DNA of 64,000 nt from Vicinamibacteria bacterium (GTDB lineage: Bacteria > Acidobacteriota > Vicinamibacteria > Fen-336), in NCBI GenBank assembly GCA_035570235.1, contig DATMML010000015.1:62001-126000 (forward strand), in the 5' to 3' direction. The notes beneath the pieces are model-generated. The model saw only the letters and a list, made by a program, of their open reading frames with translations. It searched no databases and was not told where the DNA came from. Positions 8,302 through 16,199 of this stretch are shown here, in pieces. How positions within the stretch are numbered: the stretch's first letter is position 1; each line of letters opens with the position of its first letter. A program made the position numbers and the translations under genes.

Positions 8302-9669
8302 TCAGGGCCCCCAGTCGGGTTGCGCGTTGTTGCCGGGTCCGGTCGACAGGGTCTGCAGGCTCCGGCCATCGCGGTCGGCCACCGTGATCTGCCAGGTCCC
8401 GCCCCGATTGCAGGCGAACACCAAATGCCGGCCGTTGGGGGCCCAGGCGGGGTATTCGCAGCTGCCGCGCCCCTGTGTGATCTGGCGGACTTGGCGGCTG
8501 GCCAGGTCCACGACCGCGATGTCGAAGCCGCCGCTCTCCAGGCGCGAGGTATAAGCGATCTCGGCGTACTGCTTCGAGGGGTTCCAAGCGGCGGCGTCGT
8601 TCCAGTTTCCGACCGTGGTGAGGCGGCGCACGTTCAGCCCCTCGCTGTCCATGAGAAAAATTTGGGGCGTGCCCCCCCGGTTGGAGGTGAAAGCGATCTC
8701 CTGGCCGGTGGGGCTCCAGCAGGGTGCGGTGTCGGAGGCGCTTGTGCTGGTAAGGCGGTGGGCCCCACCCCCGTCCGTGTTGACAACCCAGATGTTCATG
8801 CTTCCGCCACGGTTGCTGGCGAAGGCAATGCGCTTCCCGTCCGGGCTAAAGGCAGGGGCGAAGGCCATGCTGTCCCCCTTCTCGCCGCTCACGTTGGGCG
8901 TGCTCTTCCCCTCGAAGATGGAGGCCAGGAAGATGCGCGGGCTGCCCTGGCGGTAGGAGACGTAGGCGATGGAGCGGCCGTCGGGGCTCCAAGCGGGGAG
9001 GATGTTGAGGGAGCTGTTCACGGTCACGCGCCGCGGGTTGAACCCGTCGTAGTCCACGATGTAAAGCTCCTTCGACCGCCTTTCCTTGCCGGCGTCCCGA
9101 TCGGAGGTGAAGGCGATGCGCGTCCGGGCCACCCCCCGGTACTGGGTGAGGGCCGTGATGTCATCGGAGGCCTGGTGGGCAAAGACCCGCGGATTGTCGG
9201 GGCGGCCGGAGTAGCGCTTGGCGAGCATGCTCTGGCCGGAGTCCACGAAATAGACCCGCAACTCCAAGGTGAGCTCGCCCGAAACCACCTCCGCCCGGGT
9301 CACAACCAGGAGCTTCGCCCCGATGCCCTTCCAGTCCTCGAACTTGACCGCGTCGGGGTTCAAGGCGGGGATGGCGCCAAAGAGGCTCTCGGGCACGAAC
9401 TGGAACAGCTCCTCAAACTTGAGGTCGCTCCTGAGGACCTGACTGATCGTGCGACAGGCCTCGGTCGTGGCTTCGTCGGGCTTGCGGGGGATGCAGTCGG
9501 GCACCGCGAGCCGCGGGGCCCCGGGGCCGCCGATCACGATCCTGGCGTCGGGCGGCGGTGCCTGGGCCGCAGTCAGCCCGAGCAGTGAGGCCGCAAGCGT
9601 GAGGCCGACCATGGCCGACCTACGAAGTCGGCTTGAAAAGCGCCTGAATAGTCTTTCGGTTCGTTCCAT
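8302..9669 (-). CDS. tolB: Tol-Pal system protein TolB
   Basis: Up to 455 residues. An N-terminal TolB domain (IVIGGPGAPRLAVPDC and the DLKFEELFQFVPES region) is followed by a WD40/PD40-type propeller with repeated blades such as WSPDGRSIAYVS, FSPDGKRIAFASNRGG, WSPTGQEIAFTSNRGG and WAPNGRHLVFACNRGG. TolB is periplasmic and binds Pal. The first ATG (9669) overlaps the tolA-like gene by 50 bases; a second ATG at 9612 begins directly at the hydrophobic signal (VGLTLAASLLGLTAAQA) just after that gene ends and is an equally good start. Confidence 0.93.
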   Translation of the reverse strand: MERTERLFRRFSSRLRRSAMVGLTLAASLLGLTAAQAPPPDARIVIGGPGAPRLAVPDCIPRKPDEATTEACRTISQVLRSDLKFEELFQFVPESLFGAIPALNPDAVKFEDWKGIGAKLLVVTRAEVVSGELTLELRVYFVDSGQSMLAKRYSGRPDNPRVFAHQASDDITALTQYRGVARTRIAFTSDRDAGKERRSKELYIVDYDGFNPRRVTVNSSLNILPAWSPDGRSIAYVSYRQGSPRIFLASIFEGKSTPNVSGEKGDSMAFAPAFSPDGKRIAFASNRGGSMNIWVVNTDGGGAHRLTSTSASDTAPCWSPTGQEIAFTSNRGGTPQIFLMDSEGLNVRRLTTVGNWNDAAAWNPSKQYAEIAYTSRLESGGFDIAVVDLASRQVRQITQGRGSCEYPAWAPNGRHLVFACNRGGTWQITVADRDGRSLQTLSTGPGNNAQPDWGP

Positions 9670-10372
9670 AGTCCTTGGGGAGCGGGCCGAACGGGGCCGC
9701 AGAGTAGATGGCTCGCAGGGCAGCGTTGTCCAGCAGGGTCGCGCCGCTCGGCTGTGTTACATGGACCTCGGCGACTTGCCCGTCCGCGAGGATGGTGAAG
9801 GTCACGCCGATGGGTTGGGTGAAGCCGACCTTGATCTCCTGCGTCCAGATCATCCAGATCTTCTGCTGGACCGTGGCCAGGTACCAGTCGCCCCCGGAAT
9901 CGGTGCCTTCGGGCACGCCCGGGCCGGGCGGCCCGATCGCCAGCCCGGGCGTCTGGCTGGGAGCCCCCGTGCCCGGGGCGGCGGCGGCCGGGCGCATGGG
10001 AGCCTTCTCCAGCTTCCGTCCCTTCTTCGCGTCGAGCTCGGGGAGTCCCTTCGTGTGCCGCGGCTCCTCCTTGGTAGGAGGCTTCAGGACCTTCGGCGGG
10101 GGCTCCGCGGCCGGGGGATTTGGGTTATCCACGGGCGGCGCGGGAGCGCCGGCGGGTGCCGGCAGCTCCAAGGGCGCCCCGCCTCCGCGGGGGAGGGGCA
10201 CCGCGAACCCGTCGGCCACCCGGAGCAGGGGCTCGTGGGGCAAGAGATAGGGCGCCGCCACTGCGCCCCCCACGATCAGGAGGTGCACGACGAGCGAGAG
10301 CCCGAGGCTGCCCGGGAAACCCGCGTCCATCGCCTCCCGCTGGAGGATGACCCGATCGACGGCGTCGTTCAC
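9620..10372 (-). CDS. TolA-like/TonB C-terminal domain protein of the Tol-Pal system
   Basis: 250 residues. A short cytoplasmic N-terminus is followed by one membrane helix (~22-45, LGLSLVVHLLIVGGAVAAPYLL), a long proline/alanine-rich periplasmic stretch and a TonB/TolA C-terminal domain (~165-250, with GVTFTILADGQVAEVHVTQPSG and DNAALRAIYSAAPFGPLP). The GTG start overlaps the tolR stop as GTGA. In this slot it should be the TolA equivalent, carrying TolQR energy across the periplasm to TolB-Pal. TonB proper is the alternative, but no TonB-dependent receptor or iron gene is near. Confidence 0.85.
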   Translation of the reverse strand: MNDAVDRVILQREAMDAGFPGSLGLSLVVHLLIVGGAVAAPYLLPHEPLLRVADGFAVPLPRGGGAPLELPAPAGAPAPPVDNPNPPAAEPPPKVLKPPTKEEPRHTKGLPELDAKKGRKLEKAPMRPAAAAPGTGAPSQTPGLAIGPPGPGVPEGTDSGGDWYLATVQQKIWMIWTQEIKVGFTQPIGVTFTILADGQVAEVHVTQPSGATLLDNAALRAIYSAAPFGPLPKDYGTNRKTIQALFKPTS

Positions 10373-10839
10373 GGCCTCTCCTTGGGCAACGCGTATACAA
10401 AGCCGATCTGATCCACGCCCGCCTTCTTGATCTTGTCCACCACCTCGATGACCTTGCCGTAGCGCAGGGCCTCGTCGGCGCGAAGATAGACGACGGTTTT
10501 CGCCCGCCCCGTCATCAGGGAGCGGATCTGGTCCTCTAGGAGGACGATGTTCACCGGGCGGTCCCCGACGTAGATCCGGCCGTCGGCCTTGATCGACACC
10601 GTCACGCGATCCTCTTCCGGGATCTGGGGCTGGTTGGCCACGGGGAGGGCGACGTCGATGCCTCGGCTCATCATGGGCGCGGTCACCATGAAGACGAGGA
10701 GCAAGACCAGGACGACGTCGACCAGGGGCGTGACGTTGATCTCGCCGAGAACGGGCGCGCTCTGGCGCCCGCGGAAGCCACGGTAGATGGATCCTGCGCG
10801 TCCTCCGCCTTCACCGCCGCCTCCGCCTCCCCCCATCAT
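10369..10839 (-). CDS. tolR: TolR/ExbD-type biopolymer transport protein
   Basis: 156 residues. A glycine-rich cytoplasmic start is followed by EINVTPLVDVVLVLLLVFMVTAP, the single membrane helix with the proton-conducting aspartate of ExbD/TolR, then the periplasmic domain ending IGFVYALP. Together with TolQ it forms the proton-driven motor. Two ATGs lie in tandem at 10839 and 10836. The gene follows tolQ by one base and overlaps the tolA-like gene by four. Confidence 0.92.
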   Translation of the reverse strand: MMGGGGGGGEGGGRAGSIYRGFRGRQSAPVLGEINVTPLVDVVLVLLLVFMVTAPMMSRGIDVALPVANQPQIPEEDRVTVSIKADGRIYVGDRPVNIVLLEDQIRSLMTGRAKTVVYLRADEALRYGKVIEVVDKIKKAGVDQIGFVYALPKERP

Positions 10840-10840
10840 G

Positions 10841-11566
10841 CTAGGTAAAGTTACGCTCGACGATGTTCAGGAATTCCAGGGCGAAGTCGTCCATCATCGC
10901 CGTCAGCACCTTGATACGACTGCTGTAGAAATTGAAGAACACCGCGGCGGGGATGGCCGCGGCCAGGCCCATGGCGGTGGTGATCAGGGCCTCCGAGATG
11001 CCGGGAGCCACCACGGCCAGGTTCGCGGAGCCCATGCGCCCGATGTCCGCAAACGCGGTCATGATCCCCCAGACCGTGCCGAAGAGGCCCACAAACGGGG
11101 TGACGCTGGCCGTGGTGGCGAGAAAGCTGACCCGCCGCTCGATCCGCGTCACCTCGACCCCGGCCGCGCGCACCAGCGACCTTGAGAGGGCTTCCAGGCT
11201 CTTCACGGTGGGGCGGGCGGCGGGGGTGGCGCTGGCACCCGATCCGCCCCGCACCTGCTGGTTCACCTCTATATACCCGGCCTGAAAGACCCCGACCAGC
11301 GGGCTCGCCTTGAGCTGGAGACAGACGGAGTTCACCTCCGAGAACTTGCTGCTCTTCCTGAAGATCTGGAGGAAGGTCTGGGACTGTGTATGAGCCCGGT
11401 GCAAAACGATTCCCTTGTAGATGATGATCGCCCAGGAGACCAACGAGAAAATGAGCAGGATGACGAGGACGACCCGGGCGACGGTCCCACTCTGGGCGAT
11501 TAGGCTGCCGGGTCCCCCTGAGAACGCGGTGGCCTGGGCTAGGATCGGGAGGGGGGACAGGAGCAC
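10841..11566 (-). CDS. tolQ: TolQ/ExbB-type proton channel protein
   Basis: About 241 residues with three membrane helices, around VARVVLVILLIFSLVSWAII, ASVTPFVGLFGTVWGIM and ITTAMGLAAAIPAAVFFNFY, the ExbB/TolQ pattern. It is the first gene of the Tol-Pal operon. The start is placed at GTG 11566, with GAGAGG five bases upstream. An in-frame ATG at 11608 lies inside a palindrome in the intergenic region and has no ribosome site, so it is less likely. Confidence 0.9.
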   Translation of the reverse strand: MLLSPLPILAQATAFSGGPGSLIAQSGTVARVVLVILLIFSLVSWAIIIYKGIVLHRAHTQSQTFLQIFRKSSKFSEVNSVCLQLKASPLVGVFQAGYIEVNQQVRGGSGASATPAARPTVKSLEALSRSLVRAAGVEVTRIERRVSFLATTASVTPFVGLFGTVWGIMTAFADIGRMGSANLAVVAPGISEALITTAMGLAAAIPAAVFFNFYSSRIKVLTAMMDDFALEFLNIVERNFT

Positions 11567-11601
11567 GCACACCTCTCTAAATAGCGCTGTCGGTTGAGGA
11601 T

Positions 11602-11619
11602 GCCACAATAGCTTGTGGC
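11602..11619. promoter_or_regulatory. 18-bp inverted repeat between divergent tolQ and recN
   Basis: Perfect 7-bp arms GCCACAA / TTGTGGC around TAGC, in the gap between the two divergent transcription units. A TTGACA hexamer for the leftward direction (11620-11625) abuts it. The symmetry and position suggest a protein-binding operator, but no regulator is known. Confidence 0.4.
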
Positions 11620-11696
11620 TGTCAATGCTCTTCCCCTCTAGTCCGGAAACTCCTCCCGACCGGCCCCAACCTGACCTCCCCTCGATGCATCATGCA

Positions 11697-11725
11697 TTTA
11701 CAGCCCCCGGGCACTGTGCTATTCT
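11697..11725 (+). promoter_or_regulatory. Predicted sigma70-type promoter of recN
   Basis: TTTACA (11697-11702) and TATTCT (11720-11725) with an exact 17-base spacer. Transcription would begin about 10-14 bases before the recN ATG at 11745, giving a very short leader. I saw no recognisable LexA box. Confidence 0.6.
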
Positions 11726-11744
11726 CCGCGGGGACTCGTGCGAA

Positions 11745-13430
11745 ATGCTTAAGTTGCTTAGAATCAATAACATCGCCCTGATCGCCTCGCTTGAGCTGGA
11801 GCTCGGGCCCGGCCTCACCTCCCTCACAGGCGAAACGGGAGCGGGGAAGTCCATACTGATAGACGCCATGAGCCTCCTGCTGGGCGAACGAGCCTCCGCC
11901 GACCTCATCCGGACGGGTGAGGAGAAAGCGACGGTCGAGGGGGTCCTAGAGTCGGCCGAAGCGCGCGCGTCCCTCGAGGTCCACGGCCTGCCCGTCGATG
12001 GGAACGAGATCGTGGTGCGGCGGGAGCTCCAGGCCACGGGCAAGGGTCGGGCGACGATCAACGGCGCCCTCGTGCCCCTCTCCGTGCTCAAGGAGTTGGC
12101 CCCCCTCCTCGCCGCGATTCACGGACAGAACGAACCGCAGGGGCTGCTCGATCCCGAAACGCACGTCGACCTCCTCGACCATCATGCTCGCCTCACGGGC
12201 GGCGAGGCCGTGGGCGAGGCCTACCGGCGACTGCGGCAGGTCGAGGGGGCGCTCGAGGCCCTGCGGCGCGACCGACGCGAGGTCGAGCGCCGCCGGGAGA
12301 TGCTCGAGTACCAGGCCGGCGAGATCGATAAGGCCGGTCTCGCCGGCGGGGAGGAAGAGGGGCTCCGCCGGGAGAAGGTCCTCCAGGCCAACGCCGGCCG
12401 GCTCGCCACCCTCTCCGGCGAGGCCTACGCCCTCCTGTACGAGGCCGAGGATGCGGTCGTCACCCGGCTCGCCCAGGTGTATCGCAGAGTGGAAGAGCTG
12501 GCCAGCATCGACCCTGCGTTCGCCCCCCACATGGAGGCCCGGTCGGCGGTTGGGGCCCAGATCGAGGACTTGGCCCTCTTCCTGCGCGACTACCAAGAAG
12601 GCCTGAGCGTCAGCCCCGGCCGTCTGGACGAGATCGAGTCGCGCCTGGCCCAGATCGACCGCCTCAAGCGCAAGTACGGGGCCACCCTGGAGGAAGTACT
12701 GGCCTTTTCCGAGCGCTGTCGGCGCGAGCTACAAGAAATGGGAGCGCCGGAGGAGCGGGAGCGGGCGCTCGAGAGCGAGAGCTCCGCCCTGGCCACCCGC
12801 TACTTCGACCTCGCCCGGGAGCTGTCTCGCCAGCGGCGAGCCGCCGCCGCCGACTTGGAGCGCAAGGTTCAGGCTGAACTCGCCCTCCTGGCCATGGAGA
12901 AGACTCGCTTCAAGGTGCTCTTCCGGCCGGAGACGTCCCCTCCAGATGCCGGGGAACGCTCGACTTGGACGGAGCGGGGACTGGAGGCGGTGGAGTTCCT
13001 GCTCTCCCCAAACCCGGGGGAAGAGCTCCGGCCCCTGGCCCGGATTGCGTCCGGCGGGGAGCTGTCCCGGATCCTGCTCGCCCTCAAGTCGGTAGCCAGC
13101 CTGGACACCATCGGCAAGACCCTAATCTTCGATGAGGTGGATGCCGGCATCGGCGGACGCGTGGCGGAGGTCGTGGGCCGGAAGCTGCGGGCCATGGCTT
13201 CCCGGCACCAGGTCCTCTGTGTGACCCACCTTCCCCAGATAGCGTCCCTGGCGGATCGTCATTGGGCGGTGCGGAAGCGCGTGGAGCGCGGGCGGACCCT
13301 AACGGAGGTGAGAGCTCTGTCCAAGGACGACCGGGTGGAGGAGATTGCGCGCATGCTGGGTGGTGCGACCATCACGGAAACGGCCCGGGACCATGCTCGG
13401 GAAATGGTGAACCAAAACCTCAAGCGCTGA
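11745..13430 (+). CDS. recN: DNA repair protein RecN (SMC-like ATPase)
   Basis: 561 residues, normal for RecN. Walker A GETGAGKSILIDAM lies near residue 35, followed by a long coiled-coil centre, the ABC signature ASGGELSRILLALK and Walker B TLIFDEVDAGIGG. RecN is a cohesin-like ATPase that holds broken DNA ends together for recombination. The start is ATG 11745 (MLKLLRINNIALI); upstream in-frame sequence lies before the predicted promoter and is not coding. It is followed ten bases later by miaB. Confidence 0.96.
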   Translation: MLKLLRINNIALIASLELELGPGLTSLTGETGAGKSILIDAMSLLLGERASADLIRTGEEKATVEGVLESAEARASLEVHGLPVDGNEIVVRRELQATGKGRATINGALVPLSVLKELAPLLAAIHGQNEPQGLLDPETHVDLLDHHARLTGGEAVGEAYRRLRQVEGALEALRRDRREVERRREMLEYQAGEIDKAGLAGGEEEGLRREKVLQANAGRLATLSGEAYALLYEAEDAVVTRLAQVYRRVEELASIDPAFAPHMEARSAVGAQIEDLALFLRDYQEGLSVSPGRLDEIESRLAQIDRLKRKYGATLEEVLAFSERCRRELQEMGAPEERERALESESSALATRYFDLARELSRQRRAAAADLERKVQAELALLAMEKTRFKVLFRPETSPPDAGERSTWTERGLEAVEFLLSPNPGEELRPLARIASGGELSRILLALKSVASLDTIGKTLIFDEVDAGIGGRVAEVVGRKLRAMASRHQVLCVTHLPQIASLADRHWAVRKRVERGRTLTEVRALSKDDRVEEIARMLGGATITETARDHAREMVNQNLKR

Positions 13431-13440
13431 GGGCGACCTT

Positions 13441-14823
13441 TTGATCAACAAAAGAGAAAATACGTTCTTCATCGAAACCTTCGGCTGTCAGATGAACGTC
13501 AACGACTCTGAGAAGGTGGCCGGGTTGCTCCAGGCTGAGGGCTATGCCTCGGTGGGGGAGCCGGCCCGGGCCGACGTGGTTTTCATCAACACCTGCGCCG
13601 TGCGGGAGGGGGCGGCCGAGAAGCTCTACCATTCCCTCGGCCGTCTACGGCAGCTGAAGACCCAGAACCCCCAACTCGTCATTGGCGTGGGCGGGTGCGT
13701 CGCCCAACTCCAGGGCCAGAGGGTCCTGAAGAGAGCGCCCCACGTCGATGTCCTGGTCGGCACCCACAACTTCAGTCGGGTACCGGAGCTCATTCGACAG
13801 GCCCGAGTAGGACAGATTCCGAGCGTAGACCTTGATCGGGGAGCCGACGCCTTCACCGTCCCCTCGGGCGCCATCGCCCACACGAGCACCGTCCGCGCCT
13901 ACGTCACGGCCATGGAGGGCTGCAACCACGTCTGCAGCTTCTGCGTCGTTCCCAAAACGCGCGGGCCGGAGGTGAATCGGCCTTCCGAGCAGATAATGGC
14001 CGAGGTCAGGTCGCTCGTCGCACGGGGCTTTTCGGAGGTCATGCTCCTCGGACAGACCGTCAACGCCTACCAGGACGGCGACGTGGACTTTGCCGAGCTC
14101 CTAGCCCGGGTGGACGGTGTGGGCGGCCTCCGGCGGATCCGTTTCACGACCTCCCACCCGGGGCATATCACCCCGCGCCTGGCCGACGCCCTGCGCGACC
14201 TGCCCAGGGTGTGCCCCTACCTCCACCTACCCGTCCAGTCCGGCTCGGATCGGGTCCTGACCCATATGCGGCGGGGCTACACGCGCCAGAGGTACCTCGA
14301 CACGGTGCGACTCCTGCGGGATCGGGTTCCGGGCCTCGCGTTCTCCAGCGACATCATCGTGGGGTATCCCGGCGAAAGCGAGAGGGACTTCGAACAGACC
14401 CTGGATCTGGTAGAGGCCGTTGGCTTCGACGGAGTGTTCGTATTCGGCTATTCCGCCCGGCCGGGCACGTCGGCGTTTCGCGTCCCCGACGACGTGCCGG
14501 AGGCGGAGAAGCGGCGGCGGGTGACGCTCCTCAACGACCGCCAGCAAGAGACCCAGGCGCGGCGAAACCGGGAATGGGTTGGGAGTCGGGTCGAGGTCCT
14601 TGTCGACACCATCCGGGAGGGGGGAAGCGTCTCAGGTCGGACGCCACACTTCCGGATCGTGCATCTGGAGGGCTCGGCCGCCTTGCTCGGCCAGTTCGTG
14701 GAGGTCCAGGTTACCGGGGCCGGGGCCAACTCGCTGAGTGGACGGCCGTGCGGGCGGCTCTCGTCCGCCCCAACTCACGCAAACAATTCATTGACAGCAA
14801 GTTCCGGCAATCCTATATTGTGA
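13441..14823 (+). CDS. miaB: tRNA-2-methylthio-N6-dimethylallyladenosine synthase MiaB
   Basis: 460 residues starting at TTG. N-terminal UPF0004 domain with the three cysteines for the auxiliary iron-sulfur cluster (TFGCQMNVNDSE, FINTCAVREGA, GVGGCVAQ), then the radical SAM motif CNHVCSFC (CxxxCxxC), and a C-terminal TRAM domain (~370-435). MiaB adds a methylthio group to i6A37 of tRNA. The last ~20 residues lie beyond the TRAM domain and their codons contain the promoter of the next gene, so this tail is probably of no functional weight. Confidence 0.94.
   Translation: MINKRENTFFIETFGCQMNVNDSEKVAGLLQAEGYASVGEPARADVVFINTCAVREGAAEKLYHSLGRLRQLKTQNPQLVIGVGGCVAQLQGQRVLKRAPHVDVLVGTHNFSRVPELIRQARVGQIPSVDLDRGADAFTVPSGAIAHTSTVRAYVTAMEGCNHVCSFCVVPKTRGPEVNRPSEQIMAEVRSLVARGFSEVMLLGQTVNAYQDGDVDFAELLARVDGVGGLRRIRFTTSHPGHITPRLADALRDLPRVCPYLHLPVQSGSDRVLTHMRRGYTRQRYLDTVRLLRDRVPGLAFSSDIIVGYPGESERDFEQTLDLVEAVGFDGVFVFGYSARPGTSAFRVPDDVPEAEKRRRVTLLNDRQQETQARRNREWVGSRVEVLVDTIREGGSVSGRTPHFRIVHLEGSAALLGQFVEVQVTGAGANSLSGRPCGRLSSAPTHANNSLTASSGNPIL
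14791..14819 (+). promoter_or_regulatory. Strong predicted promoter inside the 3' end of miaB
   Basis: Perfect TTGACA (14791-14796), 17-base spacer and TATATT (14814-14819), the best sigma70 consensus match I found in the window. It would start transcription just after the miaB stop and drive the DUF151 gene at 14847. Confidence 0.75.
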
Positions 14824-14846
14824 GCCGCGGGCCCGTTGGAGGCGGC

Positions 14847-15332
14847 ATGGAAATCGAGATGACCATAAAGGGGCTCATGATTGACCCCATCACCAACATG
14901 CCCATCATCGTCCTCCGCGACCGAGAGGGTCAGCGGATCCTGCCGATCTGGGTGGGCGTGTTTGAGGCGAACGCCATCGCCCTGCAAATCGAGAACGTAC
15001 AGACCCCCCGCCCCATGACGCACGACCTGCTGAAGAACGTGATCGACGACTTAGCAGGACAAGTCGAGCGAATCGTGGTCTGTGAACTCAAGGAAAACAC
15101 GTTCTACGCAGCCATCCACATCCGAGCTGGCAGTGGCCTGGTGACCGTCGACGCCCGCCCTTCGGACGCGATCGCCCTGGCTCTGCGCACCCACTCCAAG
15201 ATCTTCGTGGAGGAGTCGGTCATCCAGAGCGCGCGCAGCGTGGAGATGAGCAAGGAGTCGATGGACGTCGGCCGCCTGCAAAAGTGGCTTGAGAACCTGT
15301 CCGAGGACGAGCTCGGCAAGTACAAGATGTAG
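14847..15332 (+). CDS. Bifunctional nuclease family protein (DUF151)
   Basis: 161 residues, full length for the family. Seen: LMIDPITNMPIIVLRD, LPIWVGVFEANAIALQIE, PRPMTHDLL and VDARPSDAIALALR, the conserved DUF151 core. Related plant and Thermotoga proteins show DNase/RNase activity, but the physiological role is uncertain. ATG is preceded by GGAGG at the right spacing and by a strong promoter. The region upstream of the ATG stays open out of frame with miaB and is not part of the gene. Confidence 0.88.
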   Translation: MEIEMTIKGLMIDPITNMPIIVLRDREGQRILPIWVGVFEANAIALQIENVQTPRPMTHDLLKNVIDDLAGQVERIVVCELKENTFYAAIHIRAGSGLVTVDARPSDAIALALRTHSKIFVEESVIQSARSVEMSKESMDVGRLQKWLENLSEDELGKYKM

Positions 15333-15372
15333 GCCCGGGCCACCGCCCACCCCCAATAGCTTGTTTTTGTCC

Positions 15373-15402
15373 TTGACCGCTTGTTGCGGTTTTCTCTAAG
15401 AT
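15373..15402 (+). promoter_or_regulatory. Predicted promoter of parA-parB
   Basis: TTGACC (15373-15378), 18-base spacer and TAAGAT (15397-15402). The implied start near 15409 lies downstream of the first in-frame start codons and so supports GTG 15444 as the parA start. Confidence 0.6.
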
Positions 15403-15443
15403 GCCCCTGTCTGCCGTTTCCCCTCGTGACAGGGAGGGCCTTC

Positions 15444-16199
15444 GTGATCGTCATAGCGATTGCAAACCAGAAGGGCGGCGTCGGAAAGACCACGACCGCC
15501 ATCAACTTGGCCGCGGCCCTGGCCATGCGGGGTCGGCGCACGCTTCTTGTCGATCTCGATCCCCAAGCCAACTCTTCGATCACGTACCTGGACGTGCGAA
15601 CGCTTGAACGGTCGATGTACGAGGTGCTCGCCAACGTCAGCACGCTGGCGGAAGTGATCGTCCCCTCGCCGGTGCCGAACCTCGACATCGCTCCTTCGCG
15701 GATAGCCCTCGCCAAGCTCGAAGCGCAGCTCGTGGGTGAGCTCGACGCGCACTTCCGCCTGAAGGATCGACTGGAGACGGTGCGCGAAGTCTACGAGTTC
15801 GTCATCATCGATACGCCTCCCGCACTCGGCTTCATAACGGTCAACGCTCTGGTAGCCGCCACCCATCTCTTGATTCCCGTTCAGTCGAGTTACTTCGCTC
15901 TTGAGGGGACCGACGACCTGCTGGAGACGGTGGAGAAGATCCGCTCGCGGCCCAATCCGGCGCTCAAGCTGCTGGGAGCCGTGATCACACTCCACGATCG
16001 CCGGACCACGCTCTCCCGCGACGTTCAGAAGGCCGTGACCCAAGCCTTCGGCGGGAGGGTCTTCGACACCACGATCACCAAGAGCATCCGCTTGGAGGAG
16101 AGCCCCGCCCACAAGGAGTCGATCTTCAGTTTCGCACCACAGTCGAGTGGCGCCTACGAGTACTACCGCCTCTGCGAGGAGGTTATCGAACGTGTCTAG
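15444..16199 (+). CDS. parA: Chromosome partitioning ATPase ParA/Soj
   Basis: 251 residues from a GTG with GGGAGGG five bases upstream. The deviant Walker A NQKGGVGKTTTAINLAAAL sits at the N-terminus; then LLVDLDPQANSSI and FVIIDTPPALG. The short N-terminus with no helix-turn-helix marks a chromosomal Soj-type ParA. It binds DNA in the ATP form and moves ParB-parS complexes. parB overlaps its end by eight bases. No gidA/gidB or replication gene is nearby, unlike the usual chromosomal setting. Confidence 0.92.
   Translation: MIVIAIANQKGGVGKTTTAINLAAALAMRGRRTLLVDLDPQANSSITYLDVRTLERSMYEVLANVSTLAEVIVPSPVPNLDIAPSRIALAKLEAQLVGELDAHFRLKDRLETVREVYEFVIIDTPPALGFITVNALVAATHLLIPVQSSYFALEGTDDLLETVEKIRSRPNPALKLLGAVITLHDRRTTLSRDVQKAVTQAFGGRVFDTTITKSIRLEESPAHKESIFSFAPQSSGAYEYYRLCEEVIERV

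Noticed and set aside
14211-14846. Extension of the DUF151 frame into miaB
   Set aside because: Lies inside miaB in another frame and upstream of a strong promoter; DUF151 homology begins at ATG 14847.
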